From NCBI GenBank assembly GCA_963733845.1, contig CAVTEM010000012.1:310001-374000 (forward strand): 64,000 nucleotides of DNA. The letters run 5' to 3'. This DNA comes from DATFQE01 sp963733845 (GTDB lineage: Bacteria; Actinomycetota; Thermoleophilia; Gaiellales; Gaiellaceae). Both the position numbers and the translations under genes were made by a program. Numbering within the stretch: the first letter of the stretch is position 1; each line of letters begins with the position of its first letter. Below are positions 54,898 to 62,505 of this stretch, piece after piece. Under the pieces are notes generated by a model. The model was not told the origin of the DNA. It ran no database searches and was given only the letters and a program-made list of their open reading frames with translations.

Positions 54898-56272
54898 TGG
54901 CCGACTGCTGCAACGAGTTCTCGCGCTCCTCACTCCTGCGCCGCGCGGCCGAGGCCGGTGCGGGCCTCCCCGCGATCGAGCCTGGGATGCCGCTCCCGGC
55001 CGGGACCGGGCTCTCGCGCCGCTCGTTCGTCGCCCGCTCCGTCGGGCTCGCGCTCGCCGTCTACGGCGCCGGAGCGCTCCGCCTGCCCGCGCTCGAGGAC
55101 GGGATCCTGCAGGCGGCCTCGGCGGCACCGCCCGCCTCCCCGGTGCTCGTCTCGGTCTTCCTGGACGGCGGGGTCGACACGCTCTCCTTGCTGGCGCCGG
55201 TCGGCGACCCCGACTACCGCAAGCTTCGGCCCAAGCTCGCCCTGCCCGACTCCGCCCTGAGGGTCGGCGGCGACGACCGCCTGCGCTGGCACCCGTCGGC
55301 GCCGTCGTTCAAGACGCTGCACGACGAGGGGAAGCTGACGCTCGTGCCGGCAGTCGGCTACCGCGACGCCGACCAGTCGCACTTCACGTCGCGCCACTAC
55401 TGGGAGGTCGGCGCGACCAACCCGGGGTCTGAGGACCGGCTGGCTGGGCCGCTACCTCGACCGGGTCGGGCTCGCCCGACAACCCGCTGCAGGGCCTCTC
55501 CCTGGACGGGGAGCTCGCCCCGTCGCTCGCCACCGGCAAAGCGCCGGTCGCCGCGCTGCGCGGCGCCGACGAGTACTCGTTCGGGTCGCCCGGCGTCTGG
55601 GGCGAGGTCAACGACAGGATGCTCAACGCGCTCGGCTCGCTGGGGGCGACGAGGAAGAGCGGCGACCGCGCGCTCCGGAAGGCGGGCGAGGTCGCCTACC
55701 AGTCCGACCGGCTGCGACGGCAACTGGCGCCGTTCAAGAGCGGGGGCCTGGTCAGCCCCGTCGCGTATCCGAAGCACTCGAGCGACTTCCCCGAGCGGCT
55801 CGCCGGCCTCGCCGCGATGCTGGCCGCCGGCCTCCCGCTGCGCGTCGTCGCCCTCAACGCGTTCGGCATGTACGACACCCATTCCGAGCAGCCCGAGCAG
55901 CTTGCGGAGTCGCTGAAGGTGACGAGCGAGAGCCTGCTCGCCTTCCAGCGCGATCTCGAGTTCAGGGGCCTCGCCGACCGCGTGCTCGTGCTCGTCTGGT
56001 CGGAGTTCGGCCGCCGCGCCGAGGAGAACGGCTCGGACGGCACCGACCACGGCGCAGCCGGCACCGCCATGCTGATCGGCTCGCGCGTCCGCGGCGGCCT
56101 CGTCGGCGAGCTCCCGGCGCTCCGCGGCGGCCTCGACCGACACGGCAACCTCCGGGCCACCGTCGACTACCGCAGCCTCTACTGCTCGCTGCTCGAGCAG
56201 TGGCTCGCCACCGACGCGGGCGGCGTGATCCCGAACGCGCGCGCCTACCAGCGGGTGGGCCTGGTCCGATGA
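54897..56272 (+). CDS. DUF1501 family exported protein, two frameshifts
   Basis: Sulfatase-fold-like DUF1501 protein of about 457 aa. It has a Tat-like signal (L-S-R-R-S-F-V-A-R-S-V-G-L-A) near residues 40-55. The mature region has V-S-V-F-L-D-G-G-V-D, Q-S-H-F-T-S-R-H-Y-W-E, then W-S-E-F-G-R-R and G-T-D-H-G-A-A-G-T. Frames change near 55428 and 55470, restoring D-N-P-L-Q-G-L-S-L-D. It forms an operon with DUF1800 and a cupredoxin gene (4-nt overlap). Such pairs are thought to act outside the membrane, but the function is unknown. Confidence 0.87.
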
Positions 56273-56658
56273 GGCACCTCGTCGTCTTCGTCGGCGCCAC
56301 GATCGCGCTCGTCGCGGTGATCGGCCTGATGGTGTCGACCGGCCCGGCCACGGGAGCGCGCGGCCCCGCGCGCGTCCAGGTGACGGCGCTGGAGTTCGAG
56401 TACCGCCTCTCGCGACAGCGCGTCCCCGAGGGAAGACTCCTCGTCGAGCTCGCGAACTTCGGCGAGGACGAGCACGACCTCGCGTTGCAGCGGTTCGGCG
56501 GAACGCGCACGTACGCGCTGCCGAAGACGCTTCCCGGCCAGCGCCGCACGGCCGCCTTGAAGCTCAGGCCCGGGCGCTACCGCCTGTGGTGCCGCCTCGG
56601 CGACCACGCGCTGCGCGGCATGTACGCCGGCCTGCGCGTCACGAAGCGTGCGAGCTAG
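56269..56658 (+). CDS. Exported cupredoxin-like protein
   Basis: A 129-aa product with a single N-terminal membrane helix or signal (residues 3-22) and a plastocyanin-like domain. Candidate copper ligands are the H in D-E-H-D-L-A-L and C, H and M in W-C-R-L-G-D-H-A-L-R-G-M, in the usual C-x4-H-x4-M spacing. ATG 56269 overlaps the DUF1501 stop (ATGA). A blue-copper electron carrier would fit a role in extracellular oxidation with the two genes upstream; that pathway link is inference. Confidence 0.8.
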   Translation: MRHLVVFVGATIALVAVIGLMVSTGPATGARGPARVQVTALEFEYRLSRQRVPEGRLLVELANFGEDEHDLALQRFGGTRTYALPKTLPGQRRTAALKLRPGRYRLWCRLGDHALRGMYAGLRVTKRAS

Positions 56659-57457
56659 AGCTCCCAAGAACGGCGTCGGACAGGCGCGGCCACGCCTCGA
56701 GCGCCCAGTCGTCGAACTCGCGGTCGCTCAGCGCCACGCACGCGAGGTCGACCTCGGGATCGACCCAGAGGAAGGTGCCGCTGCCGCCGAAGTGGCCGAA
56801 CGTGCGCGGCGAGTTGTGCGTCCCGGTCCAGTGCGGGCTCTTCCCGTCGCGCAGCTCCAGGCCCAGCCCCCAGTCGTTCGGCTCGAAGCGGCCCAGGCCG
56901 GGGATCACACCCGAGAGGCCCGGGAACTGGACGGTCGCCGCCTCGGCGAGCGTCTCGGGCGCGACGAGCGTCGGCCGCATCAGCTCGCGCGCGAGCGCGA
57001 GCGCGTCCTCGAGCGTCCCGAAGACGTGCGAGCCGGCCGAGCCGCGCAGCTCGGCTCCCGTTCCGAGCGGCTCGAAGACCGCCGCCGCCAGGTAGCCCGC
57101 GAACGGCATCTCGGCCGCCGCCTCGACGTGCGCGGCCAGCTGCTCGAAGCCGGTGTTCGAGTAGATCCGTCGCTTGCCGGGCTCGGCGATCGGCGTCGCG
57201 CCCTCGAAGGGGAGCCCCGAGGCGTGCGCGAGCAGGTGGCGAACCGTTGCACCCGGAGGACCGGCCGGCTCGTCGAGGTCGACCACGCCCTCCTCCGCGG
57301 CGACGAGCGTCGCGAGCGCCGTCGCGAGCTTCGTCACCGACGCCCAGCGGAACTCGTGCGCGGTCGGGCCGTGGACGGCGCGCACTCCCTCCGGCCCGGC
57401 CACTCCGGCCGCCACGTTGGCCGCTCCCCACTGGTCGACCTGCCTCAGAGCGTCCAA
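56639..57457 (-). CDS. Serine beta-lactamase/esterase-fold protein (class C-like)
   Basis: About 272 aa from TTG 57457; a longer ATG frame (57493) would overlap the divergent RidA-like gene. The S-x-x-K motif is S-V-T-K, the tyrosine motif is Y-S-N, and H-F-G-G-S-G stands in the K-T-G position, as in family VIII esterases, DD-peptidases and class C-like enzymes. No signal peptide is seen, so an intracellular hydrolase is more likely than resistance to antibiotics. Convergent with the cupredoxin gene, overlapping by 20 nt. Confidence 0.84.
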   Translation of the reverse strand: MDALRQVDQWGAANVAAGVAGPEGVRAVHGPTAHEFRWASVTKLATALATLVAAEEGVVDLDEPAGPPGATVRHLLAHASGLPFEGATPIAEPGKRRIYSNTGFEQLAAHVEAAAEMPFAGYLAAAVFEPLGTGAELRGSAGSHVFGTLEDALALARELMRPTLVAPETLAEAATVQFPGLSGVIPGLGRFEPNDWGLGLELRDGKSPHWTGTHNSPRTFGHFGGSGTFLWVDPEVDLACVALSDREFDDWALEAWPRLSDAVLGSSSSHAS

Positions 57458-57476
57458 GGCGCGCGATACTAGCCGG

Positions 57477-57866
57477 GTGGAGCGCCGCCGCATCGCCGGC
57501 CACGCGCCGATGGAGCCCGTCGTCGGCTACTCGCGCGCGGTCGTGGCCGGGCAGCACGTGTACGTCTCGGGGACCGCCCCGATCCCGGCGGATGGAAGCG
57601 ACCCACCCGAGAGCGTCTACGAGCAAGCGCGCCTCTGCCTCCAGATCGTGCTGGGCGCGCTCGAGCAGGCGGGAGCGAAGGCCGAGGACGTCGTGAGGAC
57701 GCGGCTCTACGTCGTGGACGCCGACGAGTTCGAGGAGGTCGGGCGCGCCCACGGCGAGGTCTTCGGCGACGTCCGGCCCGCGACCGCCGGCATCGTGGTC
57801 AAGGGCCTGCTCGATCCGCGCTGGCGCGTCGAGATCGAGGCCGACGCCGTTGTAGGTACAGCGTGA
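57477..57866 (+). CDS. RidA/YjgF-like protein
   Basis: A 129-aa RidA-fold protein with G-Y-S-R-A-V-V-A-G, V-Y-V-S-G-T-A-P and E-D-V-V-R-T-R-L-Y-V blocks; the R in R-T-R-L is the usual substrate arginine. RidA hydrolyses reactive enamine/imine intermediates. The terminal A-D-A-V-V differs from strict RidA (usual I-E-A-x-A), so this belongs to a sister subgroup. GTG 57477. The stop overlaps the next start (GTGA), coupling it to the carboxylate-amine ligase. Confidence 0.87.
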   Translation: MERRRIAGHAPMEPVVGYSRAVVAGQHVYVSGTAPIPADGSDPPESVYEQARLCLQIVLGALEQAGAKAEDVVRTRLYVVDADEFEEVGRAHGEVFGDVRPATAGIVVKGLLDPRWRVEIEADAVVGTA

Positions 57867-59059
57867 AGCAGATCTACCCCGCCTCGATCACCGGCAAGGG
57901 CTTCGCAACCGGCGGCAGCGTGCTCGACCACAAGTTCGGAGCCGGCGACCCCTACACGCTCGGCGTCGAGGAGGAGTACATGCTCCTGGACGGCGAGACG
58001 TTCGACCTCGTGCAGCACGTCGACACGGTGCTCGCTGCGGCGGTCGGCCACGAGCTCGAGGCGCGCATCAACCCCGAGCTGATGCAGTCCACGCTCGAGA
58101 TCGCGACCCCCATCTGCCGCAACGCCGGCGACGTCGACACGTGGCTGCGCAAGCTCCGGTCGTACGTCTGCGAGCTCGCCGGCGACAAGGGCCTGCGGGT
58201 CGGCTCGGCCGGAACGCACCCGTTCAGCCTGTTCGAGCGCCAGCGGATCACCGCCCGCGACCGCTACCGCAACCTCGTCGACCAGATGCAGTACGTCGCC
58301 CGCCGCGAGCTGATCTTCGGCTTACACGTCCACATCGCGGTCGACGACCCGGAGAAGGCGATCCGGGTGATGAACGGGCTCGCGCTGGACATCCCCGTGC
58401 TGCTCGGCCTCTCGGGCAGCTCGCCGTTCTGGCGCGGTGAGCCGACCGGCTTCAGCTCGATCCGGCAGATGGTCTTCGCGGCCTTCCCACGCTCGGGGAT
58501 GCCGCCCGCGTTCGCCGACTACGGCGAGTACGCCGAGGTGGTCGGCCAGCTGGAGAAGACCGGCTGCATCGCCGACTACACGCACATCTGGTGGGATGTC
58601 CGGCCGCACCCCAAGTGGGGCACGGTCGAGGTGCGGATCTGCGACGCGGTCACGCGCGTCGAGGACGCCGTGGCGCTCTCCGCCTACTGCCAGGCGCTCG
58701 TGAAGCTCTACGCCGAGCGCTTCGAGCGCGGCGAGGAGATCCCGCTCGTCCACCGCGTGCTGGTGAGCGAGAACAAGTGGCTGGCCGCGCGGTACGGCCT
58801 CGAGGCGCCGCTGATGGACTTGGTCACGGGGCGACGCAACCGGATCGCCCTGGCCCAGCTCGTGCGGCGGCGGCTGAAGGAGTTGGAGCCGCACGCCCGT
58901 GAGCTCGGCTCGGAGCGAGAGCTGGAGGGCATCGAGGAGATCCTGGGGCGCGGGAACGGCGCCGACCGGCAGCTGCGGATCTTCAACGCGAACCGCGACA
59001 TCGTCGAGGTCGTCCAGGAGATCGCGACAGCGACCGAAGACGCCGCGGTCCCGGCCTAG
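57863..59059 (+). CDS. Carboxylate-amine ligase, YbdK/GCS2 family
   Basis: Glutamate-cysteine ligase type 2 fold, 398 aa. The N-terminal L-G-V-E-E-E-Y-M-L-L block provides the metal-binding glutamates, followed by G-T-H-P-F, H-V-H-I-A-V and D-V-R-P-H-P-K-W-G-T-V-E-V-R. In Actinobacteria this family includes weak glutamate-cysteine ligases and enzymes of unknown amine substrates (EgtA-like). GTG 57863. The gene ends 6 nt before the first palindrome of the sigma-factor control region. Confidence 0.88.
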   Translation: MKQIYPASITGKGFATGGSVLDHKFGAGDPYTLGVEEEYMLLDGETFDLVQHVDTVLAAAVGHELEARINPELMQSTLEIATPICRNAGDVDTWLRKLRSYVCELAGDKGLRVGSAGTHPFSLFERQRITARDRYRNLVDQMQYVARRELIFGLHVHIAVDDPEKAIRVMNGLALDIPVLLGLSGSSPFWRGEPTGFSSIRQMVFAAFPRSGMPPAFADYGEYAEVVGQLEKTGCIADYTHIWWDVRPHPKWGTVEVRICDAVTRVEDAVALSAYCQALVKLYAERFERGEEIPLVHRVLVSENKWLAARYGLEAPLMDLVTGRRNRIALAQLVRRRLKELEPHARELGSERELEGIEEILGRGNGADRQLRIFNANRDIVEVVQEIATATEDAAVPA

Positions 59060-59065
59060 CGCGAG

Positions 59066-59086
59066 CAAGTAACAGTCTGTTACTTG
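59066..59086. promoter_or_regulatory. Perfect 21-nt palindrome, operator-like (site 1)
   Basis: CAAGTAACAG-T-CTGTTACTTG is a perfect inverted repeat centred at 59076. The core GTAACAGTCTGTTAC recurs at site 2. The AT-rich dyad in a GC-rich genome resembles a TetR-type operator. No regulator of that type is in the window. Confidence 0.72.
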
Positions 59087-59123
59087 GCGGTCAGCGCCGG
59101 TCTGGCGCAGGGAAACGGACCTT

Positions 59124-59138
59124 GTAACAGTCTGTTAC
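59124..59138. promoter_or_regulatory. Perfect 15-nt palindrome, operator-like (site 2)
   Basis: GTAACAG-T-CTGTTAC is identical to the core of site 1 and centred at 59131, 55 bp away, which is close to five helical turns. It lies about 85 nt before the sigma-factor start. Confidence 0.72.
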
Positions 59139-59223
59139 TAGGCTCGGGTTGGACCCCGCGCCGGCGCTCGCGCGTATCTGTGGCGATGGACCTGAAGGCG
59201 AAGCACGCTCGTATAGTCGGTGC

Positions 59224-59754
59224 GTGGGCGTCGGCCGCGACGAGCGCGCCTGGGTGCGGGGCGCTCAGGCCGGATCCGTCTCGGATCTCGAGGCGCTCTT
59301 CAAGCTGCACTGGCCCCGGGCCTACCGTGCCGCGTATCTCGTCTGCCACGACGCGGCCGCCGCCGAGGACATCGCGCAGGAGGCCTTCCTCGCCGCCGTT
59401 CGCTCGCTCGACCGCTTCGACCGGCGGCGGCCGTTCGGGCCCTGGCTGCACCGGATCGTCGTCAACCGCGCGATCGACTGGAGTCGCGCGAAGACGCTGC
59501 GGGCCGAGGTCGAGCTGCACGAGACCGCCGCGGCCGTGGGGGATGCGCTGCCTTCGGGCAACTCGCACACCGTGGCCTCGGCGCTCGCTTCGCTGTCGCC
59601 GGAGCACCGAGCCGTGATCGTCCTGCGCTACCTGCTCGACTACACCCCGGGCGAGATCGCCGAGCTGCTCGAGCTCCCACGCGGGACGGTCAACTCCCGC
59701 CTGCGCCGCGGCCTGGACGAGCTCGGCGGGCGACTCCGCGAGGAGGTGCGGTGA
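59224..59754 (+). CDS. RNA polymerase sigma factor, ECF subfamily
   Basis: A 176-aa ECF sigma factor. Region 2 contains D-I-A-Q-E-A-F-L-A-A-V-R and R-P-F-G-P-W-L-H-R-I-V-V-N-R-A-I-D, and region 4 contains L-S-P-E-H-R-A-V-I-V-L-R-Y and the HTH T-P-G-E-I-A-E-L-L-E-L-P-R-G-T-V-N-S-R-L. GTG 59224 is chosen; an upstream ATG at 59149 would start too close to the operators. The next gene, starting in a GTGA overlap, encodes a protein with one membrane span and may be its anti-sigma partner. Confidence 0.92.
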   Translation: MGVGRDERAWVRGAQAGSVSDLEALFKLHWPRAYRAAYLVCHDAAAAEDIAQEAFLAAVRSLDRFDRRRPFGPWLHRIVVNRAIDWSRAKTLRAEVELHETAAAVGDALPSGNSHTVASALASLSPEHRAVIVLRYLLDYTPGEIAELLELPRGTVNSRLRRGLDELGGRLREEVR

Positions 59755-60894
59755 CCGACGACCGCCTGCGCCGCGCGCTCCTCTCCGAACCCCCGCCTGA
59801 CGAGGAAGCAGCAGGTGAGCGCACGTGGGAGACCGTGCGCGCCGCGTTCGAGGCGAGAGAGCCGGTCGCGCAGCCGTTCCGGTACCGGCGGGCGCTGCTG
59901 GCGCTCGCGGTCGCCGCCGCGCTCGTAGCGGCGGCGTTCACGCCGCCGGGACGCGCGCTCGCCGACGACGTGCGCGACGCCTTCGTCGGCGTCGAGGAGG
60001 CCGATTCGGAGCTGTTCTCCGTGCGCGGCGGCGGGCGGCTCGTCGTGGAGTCGGACGCCGGCGCCTGGGTCGTGCGACGCGGACGGCTCGAGGCGCCTGC
60101 TCGGGCCCTACCGCGAGGCGTCGTGGTCGCCGTTCGCCCGCTTCGTCGTCGCCGCGCGCGCGAACGAGCTGGCCGCGCTCGAGCCCGATGGGACGGTCCG
60201 GTGGAAGCTCGCTCGGCCACGCGTGCGCTTCCCGCGCTGGGGAGGAAGCGCCACCGACACGCGGATCGCCTACCTCAGCGGCGGACGGCTGCACATCGTC
60301 GCCGGCGACGGCAGCGACGACGTCGACGCCGGCGGCCTGCCGACGGCGGCGCGTGTCGCCCCGGCCTGGCGACCTGGCCCCCGCCACGTGGTCGCGTACG
60401 CGACGACGACCGGTCGCGTGATCGCCTACGACGACCGCGGCTCCGTGCTCTGGCGGTCGGCGCCGAACCCGAAGCCTCGGCTCCTGGCGTGGTCGAGCGA
60501 CGGCGCCCGGCTCGCGGTCGTCACCGCGGACAAGCTGGTCGTGCTGGACGGCTCGACGGGGCGCCCGCTCTCGACACGCTCGCTGCGCGGCATCGCAGAC
60601 GCCTCGTTCGCCCCGGGCACGCACCGGCTTGCGCTCGTCCGCCCGCGCGAGGTCCTCGTCCTCGACGGGGACGGCCGCGCGCAGCGCGTCTTCGCAGGCG
60701 CCGGAGTCTTCGACGACGTGGCGTGGTCGCCGGACCGGCGCTGGGTCCTCGTAGGCTGGCGGGACGCAGACCAGTGGGTATTCGTTCGCGTCGTGGGCAA
60801 GCGCAGGATCGAGGCCGTCTCGCGCGTCTCGGAGCAGTTCGAGTCGGCCCGGTTCCCGCGCGTCAGTGGCTGGTGCTGCGCGCCGGCGCGCTGA
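59751..60894 (+). CDS. Membrane-anchored beta-propeller-like protein, putative anti-sigma partner, frameshifted
   Basis: The N-terminal cytosolic part (about 45 residues, L-R-R-A-L-L-S-E-P-P-P-D-E-E) and one membrane span (about residues 48-68) are in the frame of GTG 59751. The extracellular domain continues in another frame from about 60080, where an extra G breaks the reading. It has W-S-P-F-A-R-F-V, W-S-S-D-G-A-R-L-A-V-V-T and W-S-P-D-R-R-W-V-L-V repeats typical of TolB/WD40-like propellers. Gene order and topology suggest that it controls the sigma factor; no zinc anti-sigma H-x3-C-x2-C motif is seen, so this is inference. Confidence 0.75.
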
Positions 60895-62037
60895 CGCTCG
60901 TTCTCGCCGCCGCGCTCGCGTCCCAGGCCGGCGCCCAGACGCGTGACTCGTACGCGCTCGGGCACCCGTGGGACGGCCGGCTCTCGAACGGCCAGCAGCT
61001 GACGCGCGAGGGTCTCGACCACTTCACCTGGGACCCGATCCTGAAGCAGGCGCCGAACCGGCTCTGGGAGGCGTTGGGGCACGTCGCGCCTCGTACGCAC
61101 GGTGCTGCGCGTGCTGGCGGCGCACCACGCCGCCCACCCGGACGCGCCGCGGGTCGGGATCGGCGACCTGAGCCGGCCGCGCGGCGGCGACTTCGGGGCC
61201 CGCTTCGGCGGGCTCGGTCACGCGTCGCACCAGAACGGGCTCGACGTCGACGTCTACTACCCACGCCGCGACGGGCAGGAACTGGCGCCGACTCGCGTCG
61301 GCCAGATCGACGTCGCGCTGGCGCAGGACCTCGTCGAGCGCTTCGTGCGCGCGGGCGCGACCAAGGTCTTCGTCGGGCCGCACACGCCGCTCCGCGGCCC
61401 GCGGCGGATCGTGCGCAAGCTCGTCCACCACGACGACCACATGCACGTGCGGCTCGCCGACGACAGGCCGCGCCGGCTCCTGCTCGGCAGCTCCCGGCGG
61501 GGCCGCCCGATCTACGCCTACCGGCTCGGCAACCCGGCCGCCCGCAGGCTGCTCGTCGTCGGCACGGTGCACGGCGACGAGCCGGCCGGAAGGGCGGTCA
61601 CCCGGCGGCTCCTGCGCCTCGCTCCGCCGCTCCACAGCGAGCTGTGGATCGTTCCCGACCTGAACCCGGACGGCCGGGCCGCCGGCACGCGCGGCAACGC
61701 GGCCGGCGTCGACCTCAACCGTGACTTCGGCCGTTTCTCGCAACCGGAGACGCGGATCGCGCGCGCCCTGATCCGGCGGCTACGGCCGTGGCTCAGCGTC
61801 TGGTTCCACCAGCCGCAGGGGCTCGTGCGCGCGTACGGGCCGAGCATCGCCGCCGGGCGCCGCTACGCCGCGCTCGCCCGGGCCCGGTATCGGACGCTGG
61901 CCTGGCCGCCCGGGACGGCTGCGCGCTGGCAGAACTCACTCGGGCAGCGCTCGTTCGTGGTCGAGCTCCCGCCAGGCCGGCTGCGTCCGCGAGCGGCGGC
62001 GCGTCACGTGCGGGCGATCTCCGCGTTCGCCGGGTAG
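60873..62037 (+). CDS. Secreted double peptidase: M74 (MepA-like) fused to M14-type carboxypeptidase, frameshifted
   Basis: From GTG 60873: signal peptide (residues 2-23, A-Q cleavage), then an M74 murein endopeptidase-like domain with L-G-H-A-S-H-Q-N-G-L-D-V-D-V and the later H-H-D-D-H-M-H-V-R-L. A second module of the M14/succinylglutamate-desuccinylase type has G-T-V-H-G-D-E-P-A-G, D-L-N-R-D-F and F-V-V-E-L-P. The frame breaks near 61077-61080 in a GGGG run; correction gives about 388 aa. Both domains keep their zinc ligands. A cell-wall peptide-trimming role is likely. Overlaps the propeller gene by 22 nt. Confidence 0.83.
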
Positions 62038-62046
62038 GGTCAGGCT

Positions 62047-62505
62047 GTGCTCGAGGAAGGCGGTCAGATCCCGGAGGCGCGCGTCTGGCTGGGGCCGCGC
62101 GAGGTGGTGACGATCGGCGAGATCGTCGAGGACGGCCCGGCGCTGTTCTTCTTCTACCTCTTCGACTGGTCTTCGACCTGAACTGACGAGATGCAGCTCC
62201 TGCGTGACAGGAGCCCGGAGCTCGAGCAGGCAGGAGTGAGGCCCTTCGGGATCTCGCGCGACTCGCCCTGGACGCACATCTCGTGGATGCAGGCGCTCGA
62301 CCTGACCGTGCCGCTTCTCTCCGACTGGAACGCCGAGGCCGTCCGCGGCTTCGGCCTGGCGCGCTCGTACCGCGGGATGGAGGACGTGCCGGTGCGGTCG
62401 GCGTTCCTCGTCGACCAGGGCGGTACGGTGCGGCGCTCATGGCGCTACGACGACGCCGAGGTACCGGACCTGGACCCGATCGTGGGCGCCGCGCAGGCGT
62501 TGTAG
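62047..62505 (+). CDS. Candidate selenocysteine-containing peroxiredoxin (in-frame UGA at codon 45)
   Basis: AhpC/TSA-type thiol peroxidase of 152 residues. The frame from GTG 62047 is unbroken except for one TGA at 62179-62181, lying in F-D-W-S-S-T-[TGA]-T-D-E-M. This is the position of the peroxidatic cysteine (family pattern T/S-x-x-C-T-x-E). Downstream the fold continues normally: G-V-R-P-F-G-I-S-R-D-S-P-W, P-L-L-S-D-W-N, V-R-S-A-F-L-V-D. A perfect hairpin with a CGUGA loop starts 15 nt after the UGA. Unlike other broken genes here there is no frame change. Alternatives are a Cys-to-stop mutation or a base-call error. Confidence 0.78.
62196..62214 (+). promoter_or_regulatory. Bacterial SECIS-like hairpin
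   Basis: GCTCCTG (62196-62202) pairs perfectly with CAGGAGC (62208-62214) around the 5-nt loop CGTGA, whose second base is G followed by U. The loop starts 22 nt after the UGA at 62179-62181. Stem length, loop size, a G in the first two loop positions and distance agree with the bacterial SECIS consensus as I know it. Confidence 0.68.

Noticed and set aside
53550..55916. Apparent DUF1800-DUF1501 fusion protein
   Set aside because: The true DUF1800 C-terminus is found in another frame and its TGA overlaps an ATG for DUF1501, so the fusion comes from a one-base error near 54815.
62179..62181. Peroxiredoxin TGA as another assembly indel
   Set aside because: Both sides are in the same frame, so no indel is needed; a substitution error remains possible and is noted with the finding.
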